Of a stretch of DNA of 64,000 nt, positions 22,421-34,706 are shown in pieces (within the stretch, counting starts at the first letter, position 1; the number at the start of each line of letters is the position of its first letter). The notes below the pieces were generated by a model, which searched no databases, was not told where the DNA came from, and saw only the letters and a list, made by a program, of their open reading frames with translations. Made by a program: the position numbers and the translations under genes. The stretch is from Varroa destructor. Its lineage: Eukaryota > Arthropoda > Arachnida > Mesostigmata > Varroidae. The stretch lies in contig NW_019211459.1 in assembly GCF_002443255.2 (NCBI RefSeq), positions 1,678,838 to 1,742,837 of the forward strand, given 5' to 3'.

Positions 22421-25200
22421 AATCAACTGGTAACTTCACCAGTACAGTGAAGCTGTGTCTGAACGTAAGTTGTAAATCTGGTAAAGAGCTAATATAACGG
22501 ATCCTACCCGCCACAATTATGCCAATACGCTGACAGAGCGCTTCGCACTCTTCTATCGAGCGAGAAGTCAGCATGCACGCGTGAGGTGAACCTACTCCGC
22601 GTTGAAAAGCTGTTAGCGCATTGCCAAACCTTTCGACACGCTGTAGTGTCGATGCTCGCCGTTGGCTCAAGGAAGAGAAGCGGCGGATTACAGACAATTG
22701 TTAAACCGCTGCACAGTTTCTATTTCGTTCGACCACTGAAGTTATGCATCAACGTATCAGCATGGTCTGACAGATCGGTGGTATGTACAGTCAGATCACA
22801 ACACTTATTTTGCGCGATGTTTTCTCTTTGTTGCTTGATTAGACGCCCTCGTCAATGTTATTGTTGTTGCCCAACGGTGTTTAATTAACTATTAATTTTT
22901 TAGTAGTCGTCGACAAAAAATATTAAAAACGTTCTTGGTATCTGGCTCTTGTTTATACCCAATATACTCATATAACAATATCTTATCTGGTGTTTCTTTT
23001 TACCAATAAGCTTTGCTTGATCAAATTCAAAATGCTCGTACGTTGCTCATTAGGGCGGGCAAGATCAATTTTCTTTACAGACAAAAAAGATTGCCATTCA
23101 TCGGGGGCAAGAAGGTGAAAGCATCTTCGCCTCACTGTATATAATTTGCTTCCGTTATTCCTTTTCTTAGCTAGAGGCTCTAACTAGAATTTTGGCTGAT
23201 ATTGCTGTCTATCTGCCTGTCCCTGTCTGCTTTGCTTCATATCGAATTTGACCAGGTCATGAGTAGAACAGCCCCAGAGGGTATAGGTCTTGCAAGATAT
23301 CCACCAGTGGCTGCCCTTCCTTCCAAGTACGTCGAGCTCACGAAAACGGCCCTAAGATCGTACTCATCCAAATCTTGCCGCCACGGTGACCTTACCCATG
23401 GAAGTAATTCGCCTGGCTTGATAAAGTTCTTCCTTGTCCCAAATAAATATTCGTCTGTAGGAAGTAGGCATCAATTGATCAATTGCAGTAATTAGCTCGC
23501 GCTCGGTATGCGCGTTTTGAATGTATTCAGATGTAACAGAACAAAACCGTATAATACGCATAGATACAGTTCTTAATAATAAAACCTACTTAAATGTCTA
23601 CTAGCTGAACTTGCTTATGAATATCGGTCGACGTAGCTTGCAGCATGCGATATCGGTTCCAGTACACAGTGGCCACTTTCGGAAACCTAACAGAATTGTA
23701 ATGTGGGAATACTTTGGATTGGAGTTGGAATAATAGAATCGAAGGTCGAACAAGTTTCAGTGGTGTTTAGCAGCTTCTAAATCACGCTTGTCTCTGACCT
23801 AAATTGAAGGTATTGTTCTATTAATCTGTATCGAAAGACTCACGTCGCGTAGGACAGCGGCCAGCAATGGTCAATAATAAACTCTGGGCTAATCTCCTCA
23901 GCGGTGAAGGGACTTAAGATGCAACGATTTTGAGAAATCTTTATGTGTAACAATGGCTATGCAAGCAGAACACGAGACCAACGCGTTTAAACCTATACAC
24001 ATACCCGGATTATATCTTGCTTTGTAGATAGACCTAAAAGCACCGGCTCCAAGAAGCCTTTCCAGGGTGAAATCGCTAATAAGAGAGAGACACTGAATGG
24101 CTAGTTCAGGTCGATTCTCGAACGAGGCTACAGCACTACGCTCTGAACGCTAATCAGCCACCCAGAAGTATATCGTAGTTTCGTTTGCGTACTCTGTTGA
24201 AAAGAGTAAACTGCACGAAAGCGATCTTTTATGAGAAAGAATCCAAGATTATTTACGTTGAAACATCTCCAGTCCACTAACGACTTGACGATTTTGTTTT
24301 TCTTTTGCCGCAGTGTAAGAAACGGCTCTTCTGCCGTCGCTCACAATGACTACTGCAACTCAAACCACTTCGTCGCTCTTCTTACCGGCACAGAGGCGCC
24401 ACATCACCACGAGGCATCCGACAGTAAATCCTTCTGCTTTTCCTAATTTTTTTTTGTATATATAATTGTACCCCATTCTTCTGCGTTCTCAATGTTTCTC
24501 TGTAGTAATACTGATTTCGGCTGAACCTGTGGGAAAAATGTGTACTAAAGACGAGGTTGCACCCAAGAAGCCTAAGTTTAACGACATGGTCTCTGTGCGC
24601 AGTTATCACGAACACACATGTTCCGAACTGATACTTTAGTTCTTATAAATTCAGATATATATTTTATTATAGTAAAATAATTACGCAGTGAATCGATAAG
24701 AACTAGGGTATCGCCGTATGAGTCTGGAGTCGAACGTCCTTCTTGAAAGTGCGACGTGATGTTCACGCCAGCACCGCCGGAGTAACTGAGCCCGAAGCTA
24801 AATGCGTTAAAAGGTATTTATGCCCAAAATTATATTCATTCCATTCAATGAAAACTTAGAATGAGAACTTAGACATCACGAACACGTATGCCGATTACGC
24901 AAGAAAAAGAAACACCCAGGAAAACGAAAATAGACACCTATTCGTTTAATATTTGAACTGCTGGTTTCATATATGTTTCTTACAACAAAACCTCGCTTTA
25001 TTTTATATATACATGTATATATTTTGTTTGTATATGTATATGGGCAACACTTACCCTAAAATATCATCGAACATAAGGCTGGTTACTTTTGATCCATCGA
25101 AAGCAATCAAGGTATCGCCTGAATACACATACAGTAGCACGGTAACTAATGTCACGGAAGCTTTCGTAGTTGGTTCATAGTAGGAGCCTACCCGACGTTT
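22420..25200 (-). pseudogene. ABCA-type ABC transporter pseudogene
   Basis: Minus-strand pieces are in order. At 25190-25055 is a hydrophobic segment (ASVTLVTVLLYVYSGD) with a GTAAGT donor. At 24805-24685 is AFSFGLSYSGGAGVNITS, resembling the extracellular turn before the last membrane helix of an ABCA half. At 23930-23645 is AEEISPEFIIDHCWPLS, then HITILLGFRKW in place of the Walker A loop. At 22790-22430 is the C-terminal half of the nucleotide-binding domain: NFSGRTK then a TAG at 22720-22722 (signature region), LFLEPTASIDTTACRKVW (Walker B and D-loop) and SRSIEECEALCQRIGII. ABCA proteins move lipids across membranes with ATP. Defects: the stop in the signature, loss of the Walker B Asp codon, a frameshift near 22620-22640, and the H-loop His replaced by Arg at 22560-22562. 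Introns seem retained. Confidence 0.65.
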
Positions 25201-26480
25201 GAACATATCTGAACCAACGCCCAATCCAATCGCGACCTACAAAAGTGCACGACGCAGAGTAACTCTTATACGATCATTCACTACAAGGAAGCTCACCGCG
25301 ACGTTATGTGAGCTACGAACATGTATGTTTGAGAAAATGCAAAACAAGGTGGTCGCACACACTACTTCAATCGGTTTGAAATACCCCAGAACAAGACGCA
25401 TATCTGTTCGGCCCAAAGTAGGCAGATGGTCTCGGATGAGAGTGCCGTCACAATCATTTTAGCAGCCTTCAACTTGCGCTCGCAAGCCGTCGATAACGCT
25501 CAGCCCATTGACAGCTAAACCCGTATTTTACCGTATCATCTAATTATTCTAATAATAGTAGTAAGAATAATGAATTATATTCCCGGTCACTGTCTGCGAA
25601 GTTTACTTCAAAGCACATTGTCCGGCACACCGGATGTTTTTCATGTGTATTATTTATAATAAATAAAAACCTTCGGTTTAATAAATTGCAATCATTATTA
25701 AAGAAATTCACGGATTTTTACTGTTTCTGCCATGTAAGCCTGAACTTCGCTGTTCTATATACAAAAGATAACAATAAAGATTTATTAACATTGCGAGTAC
25801 TTCAGCCTTTAAAAAAACCTGTTTTCGGTGCTAGGGTTTTTTTTTTAACAAAAAACTACTGCGTAGGCGTATTCAATCGAAGGCTACAACGGTAATCGCA
25901 ATCCACAACTATAGGCGTATTCTGTAGTATTTCTAGCGTCGCTTAAGTGTTCTGAACAAGCCCTTTCGATATATATTCTGTGATGCTTATTGCTGTCGGA
26001 TAAGGGCGATTAGGATTAAGCGCGATAGCTTTGACAACGAACAAAGGCGCAGACGATGCGACTTCAGCGGGTACACCTGATCGCATAACCCCCTGAAGCA
26101 TGGTTGAGATATACCCGCCTTTTTTACCTGTTTGTGCTTAAGTTCTTTAAGATACTATAAGATTATGATTCATCAGTATTTTAGTGCTGGTAGTAGCTTT
26201 TCGCCGAGGTACCCCTTTTATATTTTAATCAACCGCAATCATTATAGACGAATTCAGAAAAAGTGCTCTTTACGTAAACGTGTTGTTGAGTGTTATTTCA
26301 AATACAAAGCCCTAACGCCGTTATCTTAGTTGCAGTTTGGTGCTATATCTATACTCAGCTCGAATCCGTTCTATTTTGTGGCAAACAATTTTCGCAACGC
26401 GATGCCCGCTGACTGGCCAGCTTTTGGCGTCACGCTAGCCCTAATTGCTTTCAAGTGTAGAAGCGCCCCAGTGCCCTGTC
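25201..26480. other. Possible upstream ABCA remnant, otherwise nothing recognised
   Basis: The minus strand from about 25460 to 25240 stays open for some 70 codons (including VVCATTLFCIFSNIHVRS), which could be membrane helices 3-4 of the ABCA remnant; this is weak. From 25470 to 26480 I see only short frames and AT-rich DNA. Confidence 0.3.
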
Positions 26481-26481
26481 A

Positions 26482-28083
26482 TTACAAATTTTTAAGGTTT
26501 TGTACTCGCGAAAGCTGCCATGACTTGGTCTCGGGAGAAGCCTCTGGCATGATGAATGAATCTGTGAGGTGCTCTCGATAATCTTTGGCATCCTTGTTTC
26601 TAGCTGCCTCATACATGACCTCCCTAAATGCCATTAAGCGGTCAACAGATTGGGCATTGACAATATCGTTGTGCTGGATTGAACCATGTCACATGCTGGC
26701 GATCAAGATGTTGATGGGACAGCGTTGTTTACAGACGCAATTGAAATTGCCACGCGCTGCCATTCAATTAAACTCATATAGTTAACTATGCTCAGTATAT
26801 TGTTGTATCGACCTTCAGAATTTTTCGTTCGGAGAGATTGCAAAATTTCAATGAAGTTTGCTGAAAGACTCAAATCAGTCGGTACAATCCTACGAAAGAG
26901 CCGCTTTACCACCAACAATGTTGAAAATAGTTGTGGCGCCTAAACAGAGTGCGTAGACTTAAGCCTGATCACTGAGGATAATCTAACCATATTTGTATTG
27001 CACAGTCCTCGAATATACATAAGTACATCATTATGACACTACATGTCAGTAGTAGAGAAATAGTGCGAGCGTTGATCAGGTGCTTGACGAGAACAAGCAA
27101 TCTGTAAAGGGGGCTGTCTTTCAAAGCGGAACTGTAAGCGACACCAACGGAGAGAAGAAGGGACAAACCATTCCTCGGCCGGCAGTTCACAACTGATCAA
27201 TGAAGTGCCAGGTTCATCGAGGCCTAACCCAAAGTGGCCTTTTTGTGCAAACTCCGCCCAAAAAAATTGTTGCTTCCACACTTTCGTTCCTCAAATTGAT
27301 CTGTGGAAAGTGTAGAACGACTCACAGTTGAAACTCACTGCATACACGTAGACTATGACATTTAGTTCGGGGAACCGGTACGCTTGTACAATTTACAACA
27401 CAGCACCTAATATAATAAGCGAGTGCTGCATTTACTTTAAACTCCAAAATATATAATGTCATGATGGTTATGCGTGTCTTGCTCGTTCGTATCGACCTGA
27501 GCGAGGACAAAGTCTTATTAAGGCAAATTAGAATAACTAACAAACCACAAATGGTGGAAAAGCCGACCTTAAGTAGAAAAAAGACCTACGCTACAATGTG
27601 ACTAAAAGCGCAGCATCCGAAACGTCGTTTCGTGTCATCGGGTAGACTATGACGTAGCGCAAAAGCTTGCTAATTCAAGCCAACCCGTATGTTGCAATGC
27701 CGCTTTTACTATAAATCTAGACAGTAAATTACATGCGGGCATCTTTTTCAGCATTAATAACTTTAATTTATCGAATGTCAAATAAACAGTACCTGTACAG
27801 TTAAATGTTCATTCGTAGATATTCGTAGAACATAGATCAAATTTAACCCGGATGGAAAGCTTGTACAGACTAAGCGGATTCGCGGCCTAACAATATTTTC
27901 TGAATCCTCCAAGTTTGCATCCGCTTTTATCAGTATTGGCCATTGTTTTCTCTCTAAGGGAGCCCACCTAGTGTGCATTTGGCCTTTTTGCATGTATGGG
28001 AAACGGGTATTAGTCATTTGCGTAACAGGCGTTACGGATTTGTAACGATGTCTTATTTTTAAGCCAATTTCCTTTGCGGTCAC
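26482..28083 (-). pseudogene. Unrecognised coding-like remnant, several pieces
   Basis: On the minus strand, 28083 to about 27845 follows a CCTGCAG acceptor and reads VTAKEIGLKIRHRYKSVTPV for about 80 residues. A piece at 27190-27000 has hydrophobic VKHLINARTISLLLT. From 26918 to 26703 an open frame reads LSANFIEILQSLRTKNSEGR, and from about 26690 to 26482 a shifted frame continues with DRLMAFREVMYEAARNKDAK and ESPETK-like acidic sequence to a stop. The last two pieces abut, which suggests a frameshift in one former exon. The helical, Leu/Glu-rich composition would suit a repeat-type or scaffold protein, but I do not recognise the family. It could be several unrelated fragments. Confidence 0.3.
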
Positions 28084-29185
28084 CTGCAGGACTACGTAAC
28101 TGAAATGGACGCTCTAACACTGCTTCACTTTATATGTTACAGTAACGTAATAGATCATTGTAAGCATTGTGTGTATATTTATTATCATAAAATTATATAA
28201 TTTATTACTGTTGTATATTTACAGTAGTATGCTGTATTAGAAGGGCGCCATATGTCCAATATAGAAGGTTTAGATAACAAGCTACTAGCTAATCATATAT
28301 TTTTAATTGCTATAACATTCAACTTTTTTAATCCTCTTTGTGAACGTATCGATAAGCTTACTAATGTCCGTGTAGCCAGTTAGCGTTGCGTAGCAGTCGA
28401 TAAGAGCTTAGGTCCGAGGTCATTTCGTCAGGTTCTCAGTGCGAACACGTTTGTGAGGCATGAGGATCTCGCTTTCTGCTAGTACAAGCTACGACTGGTG
28501 GATAATTGTGCGTAACTACGTGCGTACAGGCCGTATTCCCGTAATCGTTAAGCGTATGGAGGCTAGCAATGTTTAATATATGCTAGGTAATGCGCTCTGG
28601 TAACGGCCACCTGTGCTGACGTAGCGTTGATCAAAGCGGAGCTCATAAGCTGCTGCCCGTATTAAGCTGTACAGTAAAATCAATCAGGCGATGAATATCG
28701 CCTTTGAGGGTCAGCCAACAAGAACTGAAGTCTGACTTCAAAATTTTCGAAAAACACTTAGTGAAGTCAGGAACGCAAGTAGAACTGTTTCTGTACTGCT
28801 TGCGACATTTAGGTTTTAACTTCGACGAAAAAAAAAAGTATAATTCAGAGAATGCTTTCGTATGTTGGTGTTCGGTTTTTATAGATTATTTCGGGTCAGC
28901 ATGGCTTAATAGAGCATAATGAGCATATTTTAAACTGAACTTCTGATATAAACACATATACCAAAAAGATTAAATCGTGACATGTGCGGTACATTTGTGA
29001 TAGGTTTCTGATAGCACAGAATAATGCAATCAATGTAATGAAAATAAGGTTCAAAGTAATAAGCAATCATATCACATATAGAACAGCGGAATAGGCATAG
29101 TGGCTTAATAACCAGGTGTGGGAAGGATTTTTATTCATCGAACGTTGGGCTACGTATGGAGTGCTAATGTATATATATTCCACTT
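28084..29185. other. No recognised gene
   Basis: A 71-codon frame at 28704-28919 (+) reads DFKIFEKHLVKSG and a Cys/Phe-rich end. It lies 5' of the FANCD2-like segment and could be an upstream piece of it, but this is speculation. The rest is AT-rich with no signals I can name. Confidence 0.3.
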
Positions 29186-30226
29186 TCTGTTACTAAATAC
29201 GAACGTAAAAGCTTTAGCCGTCGCGCTTGTACCCACGGGTCGAGGGGAATCAGAGAAGTTTCGGTTGATCCGAAGCAGCTTTCCAGCCGAAGGCTCTAGC
29301 TCGTTTACAGAAGCTGATATAGCAAAGAGTTGTTTAGGGCGCGATAGAAGGCTTGTCAGAGTTCGCAGACGTTTCACGCAACCGGGATTTCGCTATTACG
29401 GAATTAAGTAGCGGAAACACCACTACCATAACGCCTAGTTTCCACTGGCTGTACATTACCGATGAGACATACTCAACGATGTATTTTTATCAAATGAGCT
29501 AACTAAAATGAGCCATTCGACGCGACTCAAGTCTTCAGAAACACTGGAAAGAATGTAGCTGACATCCAATTAAGAGGCCAGTTATGGAACTTCGTGAAAA
29601 CAAAGTTCTCATTGCGCGACTCCAGTAGGTTACTGGCAACCTGTAGTAATAGCGTCGTGAAATGTCCACCCGCAAAATTGTTCGACTCACGAATGCCAGG
29701 TACTGCAGGTTCTTCTAAAGAGATTTAATTCGGTCATTGACCTAGCACAGAAGCTGGCCTTTGCACCGAAGAAAAACAAATTCAGGGAACCGGTTAGGTT
29801 CGATAATTCGATGCAATTTCTTCTCTTAAAGAATTTTGAAAATGGATTCAATATACTCGCAGAAACCGCTACAAATAAAGGCTCGTGTCAATCAGAGGAG
29901 GTAGTTCGGCTTCTAGAGATCACACAGTCATCTATTCAATCTTCCTTCACAAAAAAGCGTGACGTGGATATGCTTCTGCTGATCTATATCTCAAGTGCTT
30001 TGTTAGGGACAACAGACAATTCTATTAAGAAAATGATCTGTTATGACGAAAACAAACATCTAAGCCCGAAAAACAGGCCAGTGTTCACACATTGGTATCC
30101 TTTCGATGTCTACCAAAGGAGAATTCCTAGAAATTCTATTTCGGAAAAAGTATGGATGTTCCTACAAAGGTGTTTCCAGAAATGCTGTACATTCTTAGCG
30201 AGGAGGAGTGGCTGCGCATTGTGAAC
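29186..30226 (+). pseudogene. Decayed gene copy A, tentatively FANCD2-like
   Basis: This region and 60740-61605 align along most of their length at DNA level, for example GAGCTAACTAAAATGAGCCA here against GAGTTAACTAAGCTGAGCCA there. Here the frames read NELTKMSHS, QLWNFVKTKFSLRDSS, VRLTNARYC and then FENGFNILAETATNKGS with a following helical part (EEVVRLLEITQSSIQSSFTK). The order of a W-x(4)-F helix, a Phe-rich helix and a segment resembling the end of FANCD2 (the ubiquitinated clamp of interstrand crosslink repair) is why I suggest that family; it is a by-eye match only. Stops and frame changes occur several times between 29400 and 29810. From 30034 to 30226 the frame stays open but I recognise nothing. 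Confidence 0.35.
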
Positions 30227-32874
30227 TGCAAAAGAAACAGTACTCCTTAACGCGAAAAACGCCTTCGGCAGTACTCTCAACCAAAGAGTGCTTTTAGAGG
30301 CCGTTGTTTCCATGTCACTTATCGCTTCCTGATTTAAAACACCTTTTAACAATAGAACGTGACGTGTGTGAAATCTTTTACCGCCTTATGGTTACCTCCG
30401 CAATGGTACAACGCGATAACAAAGCTATCGAGAGGCATTTGAACTCTGTCGTCAAAAGATGCCGCAGTCAATCATTTACAAAGTAGTTTTTGAAACTCTT
30501 GAGGAATGTTATTGTATGTAGAAGCCGTGTTACGGCAAATATATGTCCCGCATTAAAAGAACCCTTTGATATAATTCTGCTCAAAGAGGCGACAAGTGAA
30601 TATATCTTTTTTGCGACTGCTAGTCCGACTGTTAGAGAAAGTTAATCCGAAACACACCTCTAAAGGTTTTTGTAAGGGGTAATGTTTTTAATAGAAACGA
30701 GTTGGCTAAGGCTGTGCCTTATTCAAGGTAGCGATTGTGTGAAATCAATAACATTTAGCAATACGTGTATCTAAATATCTTTGAGACATTTATATATGAT
30801 GTTGTTAACACCGTTGCTCTCTAGCGTTGTGTTGTCGTTCGTTTATACACAATCGTTTTTGCCTCCTTACCCTAGGACCAGGTATACGTACTTCACGGAA
30901 GTACGACGAGTCAGCTATGCCGACAGCTAAACTTTAAGGCGGCTGTGCCCCTTCTTCCGGGACCTGGCTGGGGGTGACTAATAGGGTGACATGTTTGTTT
31001 CGTCGGCGTACGCCACGGCAACGCTACGAAGCGTGCGTCGACGAGTCAGAGCTTATGAATCAAGAGTCAGTGGATTAAAAGGGAACGTAGTGGACATCTT
31101 CGTTTTGCCAACATCAAAGGCAACGATAGGTATCCCATGATACCGTTTTGGACAGTCGGGGCGGGGCGTTGCTTTGTAATTAAGGCCGAATATTATCGGC
31201 ACGGTTAAATGAAGGGAAGCAAGCCTCAATTTGATAAAGTGAATGTATAATGCAAAAGATACGGACTGGCGGGATCCCAGAATAGACTGGATTAAGTAAG
31301 AGACAAGAGGAACGTAAGAAATAAAATGACGAAATAAATTGTACAATGTTATATGTAACTTTAATAAGACGGCCGATGAAACGGCTGGTCAATCACTATT
31401 TTCATCAAGAAATATTTGAACTAAAATCGACTACGGTATGAATACAATAACCAAAGCCGTACTTTGAGCTCTGTGGTACTTGTCTGGTTCCCCGGATATT
31501 GGGCGAACTCTAAAAATCGTTCAACGGTAGAAATTATTCTTAGCGGTAAAAGCCCTTCACATTTAAAAACTTGATTTGTTTTGAAGGTTGACAGCGATGT
31601 AGGACATTAGAATCCGCGTTGAATCATCCTGGAATAATTTCACCAGCTAGGCAATTCATACTTAAAAAACGTTTTATTTATAAGCTATATGTATCTTTTG
31701 TTCTAATCAAGGGGTTTGTAGTCGGCCGCGTTAAATCGGTAAGTGACGCTAGCACAACCCAGCTATCCCGATATTTATTCTGAACATGTTATTATTGTAT
31801 AGTACGTATCGTATTGTAGTGTTCAACGGATTTTGGATCGTGTCGAACTCACATTAATTCTAACGGTGTTAGTACTATTTGCTTCTGTATCTGAGTTGTC
31901 TTTTTACAGAAAACTGTATATGTACCTAGCCTAGAGGTTGTAGATTGAAGAATTGGTGAATGGAGTATCTATCGTTTGTGGCAGAAGGAGGAGCCACTAT
32001 GTAAAAGTGGTGCCTACGAGCCACAAGACCAGTCGTGATTAAGGTAACCCAATGATTCAACAATGGCATCTATGAAAGCACTGAGAAAATCGTAACATTT
32101 AATACAAATATAGGGATTATGTAAAAGGCACAACATGCCCTTAGGGCAGCAGCGAACCACTGAGTTATCACTAAAAGTAAGACATTACATTTCAGACCAT
32201 AACAACAAGAACGAGAAAGTAAGTCGACCGCTCGAAACAATTAAGCAGCTTCAACGATCGAGGCGGCATTTATTATAAGAAAAAGCAAACAATAAAGCTT
32301 CAAAAAAATTCACGTCGTACTTGAGAGACACGTATCTCTGACATGACTTGAACTACCAATCCGTTTTTATTGTGGCAAAGCTGTCAAAAAAGCCTATGCG
32401 GATGTTTTAAATAACATAAATCCAGCAACAACAACTAAATACTCTGACTTGCAGAGTATTAACTCTGTAACCTAGTGACGTTTTGATAATAAGAAAAAGT
32501 TTCGAGCTTCTAGTGGAGACACGAAACAAAATACGTCTCAAGGCCGAAACCGGCGTAGGATACACTAAATATGTGGAAAAAAGAAAGCAGAAAGAGAAGA
32601 ATGGAGCTTGCTTGTGATTTACAAAGTAATTGCAGACGAAAGCTGTAGGTTAAAAGCAAGCGACAAAGATCGTAGTGATAAAATAAAGAACATAATAAAC
32701 AAAACACTATGATTCATAATTGTAAATAGCAGAAGAAAATACACAAAAAATTCATACGTGATGAAACGTAAACTAAATTGACAAGTCATGTGTCAGCTTC
32801 TGCTTGGGAGAAGGCAAAAAACTTTTAGGAGATTTTGCTGTGGCCTTGCTTGAAAAAATGCAAGACTAAAGAAA

Positions 32875-32875
<1 letters not shown>

Positions 32876-32912
<37 letters not shown>
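32876..32912. repeat. (TA)n microsatellite
   Basis: Uninterrupted TA repeat followed by a short CA run. Confidence 0.95.
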
Positions 32913-32923
<11 letters not shown>

Positions 32924-33421
32924 TGTCAACGACCAGAGACCAGTAAATGACGCGAGACCTGACTTGTAAATAGATATAAACAAGCTATAAATAACAGTGA
33001 AGAAGGGATTACGATGCGACTACCGATAGAGAGAAAACAGCGCTCGTCCTTCGAAATCCCGCCGTGCGAAACCCGGCAGTAGTGTGATCAGGCACGCCGA
33101 AATATAGATAGCTAATAGTACGAAACGACAAGCGCGCATGAGATGGGAGGGTGGTGGGAACTGAGAAGTGGATACTCAAAGGCCACATTGTGGACAGCGC
33201 AGTAAAGCATTCAATCTTAATTAAACACAAAGGTAAAAATGACGAGCTTTAAAAGCGCAAGAGAGAGAATTTGACGCGAGCTAATGCGTCTGTGACGGAA
33301 TGTGTGGAAAGTAAAGAAAAAAACTACCTGCCAGAAGGTTGGTTGTTTGGGGTTCGATGGCCACGTGGTATTGGAAGATAATAACAGCAACAAAAACAGA
33401 CATCGCGAAATGTGTGAAAAT

Positions 33422-33423
<2 letters not shown>

Positions 33424-33452
<29 letters not shown>
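33424..33452. repeat. (GTA)n microsatellite
   Basis: About nine GTA units in tandem; they account for the serine and tyrosine runs in overlapping frames. Confidence 0.95.
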
Positions 33453-33456
<4 letters not shown>

Positions 33457-34686
33457 ATGAAGAGATAAATAACGAGAAAACAAAAAAACGATGCGAAAAG
33501 CAAGAAATACAGGTTCGAAGGTAAAGCCGATAATAATAACAAGATGTGTACACATATATGTCAAGGCTTATTTCACCGAGCTTCAAGCGAATTATAGGCG
33601 GTTATCTAGCCACAATGATGTAACCTAAAACGAAAATCAAGCAAATAATAATAATAATAAAAAAAAAAGAGAACTAACCAAAAGTATCAGCTCGCGGAAG
33701 AGGTCGTGACTATCACACGCACATATATACTAGCACAGTAATATTAATTTCCGTTAATATAATTATTACACTGAATTTTTACATACGTTCAAATATAAAT
33801 ACATACAACGATACAGTAGCATTGACGAAATAGTAGCACGGGGAAGTAGCCCAGAGGCGGGCATAGATGGGTTAAACTGGGGATAGTAGTATAGCCGTTG
33901 AAGTAGGGAAAAGCATTCTAAGAAGGGTGTCGGGCTTAATTAATTCGAATCTCTGTTTATCAGAGGCAGCTTCAATCTGTGGTGTAAATGCTCTTCCATA
34001 CGGTAGATTATAGTACACGAAAGAGAAGCAACCGAATCTATTGAAAGAATAATCTGGCGAACGAAAACTAATGTATAATTTATCATTATTCGGTCTGTGA
34101 AACAAAACCATAATAAGACCTCGCGTGCGTGGTCATGTCCAATGCTGTTCAAGCTCTGCACGGTGCGGCGCTAATCCCGTGTTTATCCGACTCGAAGCAT
34201 AGCGAAACGAATGGTATTGACGTATCGTATTCTGCACTATGAATATCCTACCTCAATAGACCTGGAGCTTTTTTAATAAGTAAAAAAAAAGTAAATAAAA
34301 ATAAGTAATTTTTATGTCTGGGGTTATACTTACTAATCATATGCTATTAGCTGCCATTGTGTTTGTACTTATAGTGATACTCTCGGTGTACGATTGTTGA
34401 ATCGGCACTATATGAATGAATACGTTGTTAGTGTATATATGTATATACACAGCTTTTAGTGTTTCCTTAGTCAGATTGGTGACAATGACTTCTGCAAAAA
34501 GATGTTTCCAATCGCTTATTGGCGGAAGGTGGACGAGATAAATACATAGCGATAGTAATGGACATCAATTGCGGAGTTTTCAGTAAAAAAAAATTAGCCT
34601 TCACGTGTTGACGTTAAATCTGAGTTCAGCAATGTATGATATGAACGTGACACTGACACCAACCTCAAAAGCTGCATACACTCGTG

Positions 34687-34706
34687 CAGCAGCAGCAGCA
34701 GCAGCA
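34687..34706. repeat. (GCA)n microsatellite
   Basis: Six to seven GCA units; read as polyalanine in one + frame and also as an Ala run on the minus strand. Confidence 0.9.

Larger units (their letters stand above)
30227..34600. other. Intergenic, microsatellite-rich on the right
   Basis: A coding-like frame at 30316-30486 (+) has IERDVCEIFYRLMVTSAMVQ and a basic tail, possibly a further exon of the 29-30 kb remnant. From 30500 to 32800 I see nothing that can be supported. From 32870 to 33700 the sequence is rich in simple repeats (TA, TAG and AAT units); long Leu/Tyr/Ser-rich minus-strand frames there are products of the repeats. Confidence 0.4.

Noticed and set aside
33217..33586. Overlapping minus-strand frames of 70-115 codons rich in Leu, Tyr, Ser and Cys
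   Set aside because: They run through the (GTA)n repeat and AT-rich simple sequence; three frames are open at once, which marks low complexity rather than coding.
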